From NCBI GenBank assembly GCA_030141605.1, contig JAQGDQ010000501.1:128384-158383 (forward strand): 30,000 nt of DNA. The letters run 5' to 3'. This DNA is from Tubiluchus corallicola (lineage: Eukaryota; Priapulida; Priapulimorpha; Priapulimorphida; Tubiluchidae). Position 1 is the stretch's first letter, and the number at the start of each line of letters is the position of its first letter. Below are positions 19,836 to 28,319 of this stretch, one piece after another. The translations under genes and the position numbers were made by a program. The notes beneath the pieces are model-generated. The model saw nothing but the letters and a program-made list of their open reading frames with translations. It did no database searches and was not told the origin of the DNA.

Positions 19836-20028
19836 TCTTGTTTATAAAATTGCTGAGGTTTTGCATTGTTCTGACGCCATTCCATATATGTACTCTCTTT
19901 GAAGATTTTCCTTCAACAAACGCTGTTGGCTTTGCGTTAAGTAAATAAATGAATACTATTTAGGATGTTTGCGCATTATGGATTATAAGTGCATTTGAAC
20001 GCAATATTCCTTGCGGTACCTCTGCTAG
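19836..20028 (+). mobile_element. Helitron/Helentron-like 3' end attached to the 41-bp array
   Basis: The 190 bp after the array match the centre of the foldback at 27560-27784: shared blocks are GCATTGTT.TGACG, GGCTTTGCGTTA, AGGATGTTNGCG and GCGG..CCT.TGCTAG. The end has the layout of a Helitron 3' terminus: a hairpin CGCAA/TTGCG at 20000-20015, nine bases, then CTAG at 20025-20028 followed by T. The same layout with the same nine-base spacing occurs at 27756-27784. Helentron-derived non-autonomous elements often hold a minisatellite in front of such an end. No replicase/helicase is present, so it would be non-autonomous. Confidence 0.55.
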
Positions 20029-20181
20029 TCTAATATTATTGTAGTATAAACTTGGCACATTTTTTCTGTGCCGCGCGGTACATACTTTTTATTTCGAAGA
20101 TCTGTTATCCATCATACTCATTGGATTAGTTGCAAAAACAAATAGCAAAAACAACGGCGTCTAGTAGTTATAAAAAGTCAT

Positions 20182-20272
20182 ATTTTTACATACATAAAAC
20201 TAGTAAATGCTTACTCGTTGGTATCACAAGGTAGATAGAGAGATCTTAGAGTTAAGATACACAGTACTGTAT
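20182..20272 (-). pseudogene. Tandem partial duplicate of exon 3 with its donor site
   Basis: This 91-bp segment is a diverged copy of 20273-20364, which holds the last 50-odd bases of the neighbouring exon plus the start of its intron. On the minus strand the copy still reads TVLCILTLRSLYLPCDTN and ends at a good donor, GA/GTAAGC, compared with the original GA/GTAAGT. There is no acceptor in front of it. If its donor were used in place of the real one, translation would meet a TAA immediately after the real exon end. Confidence 0.75.
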
Positions 20273-20305
20273 ATTTTTACATACATGATAGTAGTAAATA
20301 CTTAC

Positions 20306-20422
20306 TCGTTCGTATCACAAGGTAGATAGAGAGATCTTGGAGTTAAATTCCACACTACTGTATGCGTGTCAGGAGCTGCGTAGTCTAAATAGTTTGATTC
20401 TTCACCAGTCGATTTGAACCAA
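20306..20422 (-). CDS. Exon 3 of pentraxin/LamG-like gene: Trp-rich strand after FTAC
   Basis: The exon finishes codon 59 with one base, encodes residues 60-97, and leaves two bases of codon 98. The acceptor is TTTATTGCTAG and the donor GTAAGTATT, a near-perfect consensus. The peptide WFKSTGEESNYLDYAAPDTH then VVWNLTPRSLYLPCDTN matches the pentraxin/LamG stretch FTxCxWxxx...SYAxxD...L..L. Phases on both sides agree with the flanking exons, which is strong evidence since the three pieces were found independently. The acceptor is unusual: a TTAAA pentanucleotide satellite begins about 20 bp upstream, leaving no normal pyrimidine tract. Confidence 0.83.
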
Positions 20423-20440
20423 CTAGCAATAAATTATAAA

Positions 20441-20990
20441 TTCAATTAAATTAAGTTAAATTAAATTAAATTAAATTAAATTAAATTAAATTAAATTAAA
20501 TTAAATTAAATTAAATTAAATTAAATTGAATTGAATTGAATTGAATTGAATTGAATTGAATTGAATTGAATTGAATTGAATTGAATTGAATTGAATTGAA
20601 TTGAATTGAATTGAATTGAATTGAACTGAACTGAACTGAACTGAATTGAATTGAATTGAATTGAATTGAATTGAATTGAATTGAATTGAATTGAATTGAA
20701 TTGAATTGAATTGAATTGAATTGAATTGAATTGAATTGAATTGAATTGAATTGAATTGAACTGAACTGAACTGAACTGAACTGAACTGAACTGAACTGAA
20801 CTGAACTGAACTGAACTGAACTGAATTGAATTGAATTGAATTGAATTGAATTGAATTGAATTGAATTGAATTGAATTGAATTGAATCGAATCGAATCGAA
20901 TCACATTAAATCAAAGCAAAGCAAATCAAATCAAATCAAATTAAACTGACTGACCGACTGACTTACTGACTGACTTGCTGATTGTCTGAC
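20441..20990. repeat. Pentanucleotide satellite (TTAAA, TTGAA, CTGAA blocks)
   Basis: The array is built of homogeneous blocks: TTAAA (20441-20527), TTGAA, a short CTGAA block near 20626-20643, TTGAA again, a longer CTGAA block (20760-20822), TTGAA, then TCGAA, TCAAA and related units, ending in a GACT/GACTGACT tail to about 21010. Each block differs by one base from its neighbour, as expected when single mutations spread by slippage. The 127-codon frame it contains is an artefact. Confidence 0.97.
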
Positions 20991-21059
20991 TGACTGGCTG
21001 GCTGATTGATGAAACACACGACTATTAACTTACAGGACTATATAATTACATTAACACAG

Positions 21060-21166
21060 CATTAATTAATTAATTAATTAATTAATTACAGTAAAACACA
21101 CTCAATAATTACATTAACACAGTATTAGTTAATTAATTAATTAATTAATTAATTAATTAATTACAG
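21060..21166. repeat. Two (AATT)n runs in a 64-bp tandem duplicate
   Basis: TTACATTAACACAG..TTA, a TTAA/AATT run and CAGTAAAACACACTCAATAA occur twice, with the second AATT run longer than the first. Confidence 0.9.
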
Positions 21167-21169
21167 TAA

Positions 21170-21535
21170 AACACACTCAATAAACTTATTATTAAAAATT
21201 GTTAAATTCAAGCAATAAAATCGTTAGGTGCAAAGAATATAATTTAATTCCATTTCGCTTGCAGAACGAATACACTCTAGAACAGAGTGGTGTTATTAAT
21301 AATAAACAATATTATTGAATGATAAATAACGTTTCTATTAATTTATTACTGCGATTGAAATATGTAGGTCTTTGGCGTGATTCAAAATGCAGTTTAGCAA
21401 AGAGTGAACTGTTTCTTTGTAACAGCTTGATCTAAGAACTAATCCTTGTTAACTTCAAATGTAAATCATGAACTTATTTTTGTATTGTATATTGGGGAGA
21501 ATCTCTGTATCAATAGCAAAATAATTCGTTGTATT
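21170..21535. other. Intronic spacer, nothing recognised
   Basis: AT-rich DNA without coding potential or arrays. Confidence 0.35.
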
Positions 21536-21540
21536 GGTTG

Positions 21541-21860
21541 TGTCAAGCTGATTATTGGTGTTTTAGGGATGGCAAAACTATGAAGAGTCTGATTATAAAA
21601 CTACACGTTTATTGAACATCAAACATAATAAATATAACAGATAGTAATGCCAAGCCCCCTGACCTAGCCTCCACTCCTTCAGCTCCCAGACTCAATCCCC
21701 TGAGCTGGGCGCATCACAAGGCTTATATATCGTGCGCCGAGCTTCGACGCTTCGGTTCTGAATCACTTGCTCACGTGACACCACTCCTTAACTGGCTTCA
21801 TGCCAGCATTCATCAACATAATTATCTATCATAATCTAATGCTTTCGACATAGTTTAACA
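21541..21860 (-). mobile_element. Probable solo LTR, 320 bp
   Basis: Bounded by TGTCAAGCTG on the left and TAGTTTAACA on the right, the segment has TG..CA ends and is flanked by GGTTG and GGTTC, a five-base target duplication with one mismatch. Read on the minus strand it looks like an LTR: a TATA-like GATATATAAG (about 21731-21722), then 120 bp later a poly(A) signal AATAAACG (about 21615-21607). It is distinctly GC-richer than the surrounding intron. No internal retroelement genes lie on either side, so recombination between two LTRs would have left this single copy. The call rests on structure alone. Confidence 0.6.
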
Positions 21861-22157
21861 GGTTCTCTTTAATTCAGTTATAATGAACTGTTTGATTCAA
21901 GCTAAATAAAAATATGGTTAAAATAAAATAAAATTTATAGCAGCATCAGTTTTTTTAAATTTTCACTTTAATTTTACAAAAGTTTCTCACGAAATTTTTT
22001 ATTATTTTGCAATTTTAAATCGTCATTTTAGTAATAGATTTATCTATTTTTTTCTGCAAGCACATCACATAATATCTATGTGGATTCTATACAATACGAA
22101 AATCAAAAAACTTAAAATTTCTCTCAACCAATGAGGAAAATGAACTAAATGACCTAC
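21861..22157. other. Intronic spacer
   Basis: AT-rich intron sequence directly after the donor of exon 2; nothing else is seen. Confidence 0.35.
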
Positions 22158-22287
22158 ATGCAAGCTGTGAATTGTTTAAATTTCTTTCTCTTTTGCAGGA
22201 TTTCTCCCGAAAGTTCAACTCTTGATTTCTCATTTCCGTCGAAACAAATATCGTATATTTCCGGATCTTGTCGAGCACATGATGTAT
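22158..22287 (-). CDS. Exon 2 of pentraxin/LamG-like gene: N-terminal strand of the domain
   Basis: The exon completes codon 16 with two bases, encodes residues 17-58 and leaves two bases of codon 59. The acceptor is ten T followed by CAG and the donor is GTAGGT. The peptide runs TSCARQDPEIYDICFDGNEK, then SRVELSGEIL, then KFKQFTAC. This is the opening of a pentraxin-like domain: a Y.i.F.G....Vel strand and the FTxC strand whose cysteine (C58) pairs with HxC (C121); the 63-residue gap is close to the 61 of human C-reactive protein. The sequence TSCA/RQDPE fits a signal-peptidase site if the candidate first exon is right. A 38-bp minisatellite starts about 60 bp upstream of the acceptor. Confidence 0.8.
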
Positions 22288-22346
22288 CTGAAAAAAAAAA
22301 CGTACGTATAGTGCAGAGGATTTCGGCTCATAGGCTACCGAATTGT

Positions 22347-23212
22347 ATCATCGTTTTTAAACTGGAGTTCCGATTGATTTACCGATCAGAGTTTTTAAAC
22401 CCGAGTTCCGAATGATTCGACGTTCAGAGTTTTAAACACGAGTTCCGAATGATTCGATGATCAGAGTTTTTAAACCCGAGTTCCGACTGATTCGACGATC
22501 AGAGTTTTTAAACCCGAGTTCCGAATGATTCGATGATCAGAGTTTTTAAACCCGAGTTCCGAATGATTCGACGTTCAGAGTTTTTAAACACGAGTTCCGA
22601 GTGATTCGCCGTTCAGAGTTTTAAACACGAGTTCCGAATGATTCGACGATCAGAGTTTTTAAACCCGAGTTCCGAATGATTCGACGATCAGAGTTTTTAA
22701 ACACGAGTTCCAAATGATTCGACGATCAGAGTTTTTAAACACGAGTTTCGAATGATTCGATGATCAGAGTTTTTAAACCCGAGTTCCGAATGATTCGATG
22801 ATCAGAGTTTTTAAACCCGAGTTCCGATTGATTCGATGATCATCGTTTTTAAACTGGAGTTCCGATTGATTTACCGATCAGAGTTTTTAAACCCGAGTTC
22901 CGAATGATTCGACGTTCAGAGTTTTAAACACGAGTTCCGACTGATTCGACGATCAGAGTTTTTAAACCCGAGTTCCGATTGATTCGATGATCAGAGTTTT
23001 TAAATCCGAGTTCCGATTGATTCGACGATCAGAGTTTTTAAACCCGAGTTCCGATTGATTCGACGATCAGAGTTTTTAAATCCGAGTTCCGAATGATTCG
23101 ACGATCAGAGTTTTTAAACTCGAGTTCCGAATGATTCGATGATCAGAGTTTCTAAACCCGAGTTCCAAATGATTCGACGATCAGAGTTTTTAAATCCGAG
23201 TTCCGACAAATC
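22347..23212. repeat. 38-bp minisatellite, about 23 copies, intronic
   Basis: The unit is GAGTTTTTAAACCCGAGTTC, CGAATGATTCGACGATCA. Variation is concentrated at AAACCC/AAACAC/AAATCC, GAATGA/GATTGA/GACTGA and CGACGAT/CGATGAT/CGACGTT. A variant pair (TCATCGTTTTTAAACTGGAG with ATTTACCGATCA) appears at about 22346 and again near 22840, so a block of about 13 units was duplicated. Confidence 0.97.
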
Positions 23213-23755
23213 GTTACGGTAGGGGCTGTCCCCCAGCTGCTAGAGCCTAAGGGATCATTTACAAAAATGAAAAATTTTTTCACTGCAAGAAGTTACGAAA
23301 AGTTACACAAGTTTTTTTATATACAAGAAAAGTATCACTGCAAATAGCTAATTACCTTTTTTCCGGTTTTTTGAGTAGCCCTGTTGTAAACTTGGTACGG
23401 CAAGTAATATCTAAAAAACATATGTTAATTATTATTATTAAATTACTCACATTTTTAACGAAGTCACCAAAAAATCGCTATTTGCTGAGCTACAAAGTTT
23501 AGAAATGTTCAAAATACTTATCATTTTCCTCGATAGCATTCAGAACCGACTTAAAATAGCTAAGCAAAAGTACTTATACGTCCCCTCCTCAACGGTCACA
23601 CCCTTTCTCCACGGCCCCAGGACATTCCAAAAATAGAACTTGTGTAAGATACAATAAAGTATAAATGTCTTATACGTGTATTATAGTGTAGTAATTAAGT
23701 GTAGTTAATTACCTATCTACAGCTTGTGTTGACTGAATTTGAAATTCAGTTTATT
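23213..23755. other. Intronic spacer, nothing recognised
   Basis: AT-rich DNA with a short GC-richer patch (GTAGGGGCTGTCCCCCAGCT at 23219-23238, a hairpin GGGGCTGTCCCC). No gene. Confidence 0.35.
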
Positions 23756-23759
23756 ATAT

Positions 23760-24002
23760 CATTTTGTATTATACTGTATTGTGTTGTGATGTGTCGTGTT
23801 GTATCGCATCGCATTATATTATATTACGTAATGTTATGTTATTTTATGTTACATTACGTTACATTGCGCTACGTTACATTACATTATGTTACATTACATT
23901 ACATTACATTGCATTATGTTACATTACATTACGTTACATTGCGCTACGTTACATTACATTATGTTACATTACATTACATTATGTTACATGACATTACATT
24001 AT
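23760..24002. repeat. Pentanucleotide satellite (TTACA/TTACG family)
   Basis: Five-base units change along the array from TGTGT/TGTCG forms through TTATG and TTACG to TTACA. A longer segment (ACATTGCGCTACGTTACATT) recurs at about 23871 and 23936, showing block duplication of 65 bp. Open frames on the plus strand are artefacts. Confidence 0.95.
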
Positions 24003-24221
24003 TTAGGCACAAAAGTAGAATAAAAAAAGTGAAAAAGCACATGGATAATATAAATAGCTACTGAACAATATTAGGGCTTCACTAGTTTGACAGGGCCAGC
24101 AGCAGCAGAAGCAGAAGGGAACTTTCCCCAAACAGCAAGCTGCCCCTATTTAGTGAAGGGAACAGGAGACTCAGTGAATGTAAATGATCGTTAAACAAGA
24201 TAAAGTGTGAAAAAGTCAGAT

Positions 24222-24746
24222 ACAATACAATACAATGCAATGCAAAGCAATGCAATGCAATGAAATGCAATGCAATCCAATCCAAACCAATGCAATGCAA
24301 TGCAATGCAATGCAATGCAATGCAATGCAATGCAATGCAATGCAATGCAATGCAATGCAATGCAATGCAATGCAATGCAATGCAATGCAATACAATACAA
24401 TACAATACAATACAATACAATACAATACAATACAATACAATACAATACAATACAATACAATACAATACAATACAATACAATACAATACAATACAATACAG
24501 TGCAATGCAATGCAATGCAATCCAACGAAACGCAGTACAGTACAATACAGTACAGTACAGTACAGTACAGTACAGTACAGTACAGTACAGTACAGTACAG
24601 TACAGTACAGTACAGTACAGTACAGTACAGTACAGTACAGTACAGTACAGTACAGTACAGTACAGAACAAAACAATACTATACGATACGATACGACACGA
24701 CACGACACGACACGACACAATACAATACAACGCAATGCAATGCAAT
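24222..24746. repeat. Pentanucleotide satellite (TGCAA, TACAA, TACAG, CACGA blocks)
   Basis: Homogeneous blocks follow each other: TGCAA (about 24235-24390), TACAA (24391-24497), a short TGCAA return, TACAG (24531-24663), then TACGA/CACGA and back to TACAA/TGCAA. Many overlapping frames of 100-217 codons run across it on both strands; all are repeat products with no protein resemblance. Confidence 0.97.
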
Positions 24747-24965
24747 GTCATAATCATGATCATCATGATCATCATCAACTTCTAACAGCTATCAGAGAGT
24801 GCAACAACTTGACGACAGTAAAACTCACTACTCTAAGTAACATGCCACACTAACTCGCAAAGCTGTTCACACTTGCAAGTTTGCTGTGTCAGAGAGAAAA
24901 CTCGCTACATAAAAACGCTAGTGTGAAAGGTACTGAACTTCACGTACTAACCAATAGCTTTCTAC

Positions 24966-25011
24966 TTCCCAGTGTTGAGAATAAATAAATTACGCATCTT
25001 GAAACCATCAT
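24966..25011 (-). CDS. Candidate first coding exon: signal peptide
   Basis: The minus strand offers AAACATGATGG with A at -3, then residues MMVSRCVIYLFSTLG and a GT donor (GGAA/GTAGAA) that leaves one base, exactly what exon 2 needs. Joined, the N-terminus reads MMVSRCVIYLFSTLGNTSCA followed by RQDPE: a positive start, a hydrophobic core and an S-C-A cleavage motif, a good signal peptide. It is a short exon found by searching for the required phase, and the donor is only moderate, so chance is possible. No clear TATA box was seen upstream. Other first exons could lie elsewhere, including beyond the window. Confidence 0.4.
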
Positions 25012-25164
25012 GTTTACTGGTCACGATTTTAGAGTAAATATTGTGCAAAGCTATTCAATCAATCCACCATCACTCCCTCCATAGTAATTCACAAAATCGG
25101 TCATAATGCACAAAGACTGTCCAAGGAAGGCTAAAATGCCCTTGAGCTTGACTGATTTATTAAC

Positions 25165-25231
25165 TACTTAAACTGTCACACGCGAAAACGGTTTCACAAA
25201 ACTACAAGTCACAAATTTATAATACAACATC

Positions 25232-25287
<56 letters not shown>

Positions 25288-25304
25288 CTACTACTACAAC
25301 TACT

Positions 25305-25337
<33 letters not shown>

Positions 25338-25830
25338 ATAATAATAATAATAAAAATTAAATGCTTATTAAGTACCTAAACTGTCACACGTGAAAACGTC
25401 TTCACAAAATTACAGGTCACAAATTTATAATACGACAACAACAACGACAACAACATCAGCAATAATAATAACAATAATTAAGTGCTAATTAAGTACCTAA
25501 ACTGTCACACTTGTAAACATTTTTACATGAACCGCTGGTCACAAATTTATAATACAACAACAACAACGACAACAACAACGACAACAACAACAACAACAAT
25601 AATAACAATAATTAAGTGCTAATTAAGTACCTAAACTGTCACACTTGAAAACATTTTTACATGAACTGCTGGTCACAAATTTATAATACAACAACAACAA
25701 CGACAACAACAACGACAACAACAACAACAACAATAATAACAATAATTAAGTGCTAATTAAGTACCTAAACTGTCACACTTGAAAACATTTTTACATAAAC
25801 TACAGGTCACAAATTTGTAATACAAATCAG
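25165..25830. repeat. Tandem repeat of 121-205 bp units carrying (CAA)n runs
   Basis: Five copies of AACTGTCACAC, a GAAAAC.TTTTTACA block, GGTCACAAATTTATAATAC and an expandable (CAA/CGACAA)n-(AATA)n run start near 25170, 25379, 25500, 25633 and 25767. The last full units are 133 bp and nearly identical, whereas the first is stretched by a long CAA run. The final copy lacks the CAA run. Confidence 0.93.
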
Positions 25831-25884
25831 GTCTGTCATAAAACTCGAGTTTTAAGAGGAATAAAGGGGACCTTGTTAAAGCAA

Positions 25885-26455
25885 AACTGGACCCAATCTC
25901 AAACTGTATGTCAAAACAATCTGCTCTTTAAAATAATGAAAGGAAACAGACTATTTTTCAAAAATGACATCACGTTCGCGCCACTAGTTCTTCCCTCTAA
26001 CATGCACTCTGCCATTCGTTAGTGAGACGGACACTAGCGCCTGCATTTTGGAAACGCATTGCACAAAAAAGGTGCTGTACCGCGCAGTTCATATGTGTTA
26101 GTTTGTGACGAACTGCACACGTTCGACAGCTCATGCGTGAGCACAGCGATAAATTTGAGATTTGAATTTTTATCTTTAAAATTGCCTAGTTTTAGTACAA
26201 CACACTGAATATCTTACAGTAGCACTGTACTTCAATTTTCGTTTTCGCAAACACGTGCAAAACGCTCGTGTAATACTTTTCATGTTGAAAATTATGTTAG
26301 TTTGTGATGTCATCAATAGTTCGGCTCGCTCGTCGTTAATTAAGTTAGTTATCACAAGCGCTTTTGCAGTATTAAATGTGATAAAATTAATACTTTTTAA
26401 CGGACCTGACCTGAAAATGGGGTAGTATATGAAAAATCATCTGGTTTTCCTTTAA
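25885..26455. mobile_element. MITE-like family M1, copy 3
   Basis: It is collinear with 13511-14067 through most of its length. The right end reads GGTAGTATATGAAAAATCAT then CTGGTTTTCCTTTAA, the inverted form of the left end of copy 2; the left end of this copy is degraded. Ends in TTAA are seen here and in copy 1, so TTAA could be the target site, as in piggyBac-like elements, but the terminal bases do not otherwise match that family. Confidence 0.75.
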
Positions 26456-26488
26456 CACGTGTATTTTGGAAAACTCGAAGCAAAAAAA

Positions 26489-26608
26489 ACCTCAAGCTAG
26501 GAAACGTTTCTTTGGCTTACTGTATGTTCATAACTTTGCCTGGCAAACTCAAGCTAGGAAACGCTTCTTTGGCTTACTGTATGTTCATAACTTTGCCTCG
26601 CAAATGAC
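26489..26608. repeat. 58-bp tandem duplication
   Basis: CAAGCTAGGAAACG.TTCTTT, GGCTTACTGTATGTTCATAA and CTTTGCCT occur at 26491 and 26549 with two or three differences. A plus-strand frame across it has no recognised content. Confidence 0.9.
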
Positions 26609-27045
26609 TCTCACAAGTTCAACAAACTTTCTGCAAGTTAAGTACCTCGTCACGTGTCAACCAGTCATCAGCATAATGGCTAAGTAAATGACAGTGTAAG
26701 ATGACAGCTTATCTCGTGGGGTGTAAGTAGGAAAAAATGTCCACAACACGCAAAAGAATTTAGAGCTATTTCACTTTCAATGGAGGAATGGTTCGAAACT
26801 TTTCCTTTCGACTTTATAAAAAAATGTAGATTTTTGATTATTTCCCCTCGTTTTTCTGTTATAAGTTATTATAACTGAGTAAGTACCTTTGAGATAAAGT
26901 AATGACTATTGTATTGTGCTCAAAAAAGCTCTAGTTTAAGATAACGTTTAAGTTATTGCCACAAAAACGTTACATTCATCTATACTCTTATATTAATATT
27001 CTTGGTATATATATATATTTATTTATATATAAGATTCGAGGCTAC
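26609..27045. other. AT-rich spacer, nothing recognised
   Basis: Ends in a TA-rich run (27007-27028) just before the foldback element. No coding frame of note. Confidence 0.4.
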
Positions 27046-27050
27046 AGCTC

Positions 27051-28312
27051 CGACGAGGGCACCATTTGCGGCGATCTATATATCAAACGAAAGGTCTCGA
27101 TCTAGTGTCGTCTCATTGGGGGTTTATTTTTCGAATCGGGCCCACCGTGAGGAACGGGGGGCGAAAAACCTCTAAAAATGGCCATTTTCGGCCGTTTTTT
27201 GCAAAAGTTATACGCCTGAGATGTAGAGAACGGGAATGGGCCGAGGGTGGTGCTGGGCATGGATAGATAGCCCGTTCAGCGGTGGGTGTCATAGGCCTAT
27301 TTAGAATTCCCGAGAGGGCCACGGCGTCCCGCAACGGGCGTTTTCCCGGACCCAACTCGCGATTTTTTCGAAATTTTGACCAAACAGCCTGTGGAAAAAA
27401 CGTTGTAGCGTCGCCTGGTGGGACTCTCGGAAGAAGATATGGGGCTCTTTAGAAAGAGGAAGAACAGGACTAGACGATGATGTGAGCTACATTTTAGGGC
27501 AGGTCCACCGAGAGGAGTATCAACGAGTTAATTAGGAGTTCTATTTTCGGCAATTTTCACTTAGAAAACTGTTGACGCAAAGGCATTGTTGTGACGTCAT
27601 CCATTGTACTCTACTCTGCTTATAACTTTAATTCAGCAAAAAGCTACAGGCTTTGCGTTAGTTAAACAAACAGTAGGCATGATGTTACGGGCTTTGTGTT
27701 ATGAATGAGGACTAGGTAGGATGTTCGCGTATTATTGATTACACGTGGTTTTTTACGCAAAATCTTTTGCGGGGCCTTTGCTAGTAAATATTAATACAAT
27801 ACTAGCAAAGACCCCGAAAATTGCCGAAAATAGAACATCTAATTAACTCGTCTGTACTCCTCTTGGTGGACGTGTCCTAACACATAGCCTACAACATCGT
27901 GTAGCCCCGATCTTCCTCTTTCTAAAGACCCATATATCTCCTTCCGAGAGTCCCACCAGGCGCCGCTAGAACGTTTTTTCCGCATGCTGTTTGGTTAAAA
28001 TTTCGAAAAAATGGCGAGCCGGGTCCGGGAAAACGCCCGTTGCGGGACGCCGTGGCCCTCTCGCGAATTCTAAATACGCCTACTACACCCACCGCTGAAC
28101 GAGCTATCCATACCCAGCACCGCCCTCGGCCCGTTCCCGTTCTTCAGAAATAAGAGGTATAAATTTTGCAAAAAACCGCCGAAAAATGGCCATTTTTGGA
28201 GGTTTTTTGCCCCCCGTCTTCCTGGTGGGCCTGATTCGAAAAATAAACCATTAATGGCACGACACTAGATCGAGACCTTTCGTTTGATGTATAGATCGCC
28301 GCAAATGGTGAC
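27051..28312. mobile_element. GC-rich foldback (long inverted repeat) of the Helitron-like family
   Basis: Arms of about 520 bp (27051-27572 and 27803-28312) are inverted copies at roughly 85-90% by eye; shared landmarks include CACCATTTGCGGCGATCTAT, ACGAAAGGTCTCGATCTAG, GGCGTCCCGCAACGGGCG mirrored as CGCCCGTTGCGGGACGCC, and TTCTATTTTCGGCAATTTTC. The left unit continues with 190 bp that end in hairpin CGCAAAA/TTTTGCG (27756-27771), nine bases and CTAG (27781-27784). The right unit, in reverse, ends in the same GGGG.CTTTGCTAG but lacks the 190-bp piece. The two CTAG ends face each other across 17 bp. Arms are far richer in G+C than their surroundings. Open frames in the arms have no protein resemblance. 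It looks like two related elements inserted head to head or an inverted dimer. Confidence 0.7.
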
Positions 28313-28319
28313 GTCGTCA

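Noticed and set aside
20521-20904. Long open frame made of repeated QFNSI residues
   Set aside because: It is the minus-strand reading of a pentanucleotide satellite; a stop-free five-base unit gives long frames by itself.
22347-23212. Regular 38-bp array considered as a CRISPR array
   Set aside because: The whole unit repeats, there are no unique spacers, and the setting is an animal intron.
24082-24853. Several overlapping open frames of 100-217 codons (MQCNA-, TVQYS-, IVLYC-type repeats)
   Set aside because: All lie on the TGCAA/TACAA/TACAG satellite and occur in nearly every frame on both strands, with no protein resemblance.
26466-26687. 73-codon plus-strand frame with an ARKRFFGLLYVHNFA repeat
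   Set aside because: The peptide repeat only reflects the 58-bp DNA duplication, and 58 bp plus small changes give no sign of selection on the protein.
27066-27355. Open frames on both strands in the left arm of the foldback
   Set aside because: They are explained by the high G+C of the arm; the right arm does not preserve the same frame and no protein family is recognisable.
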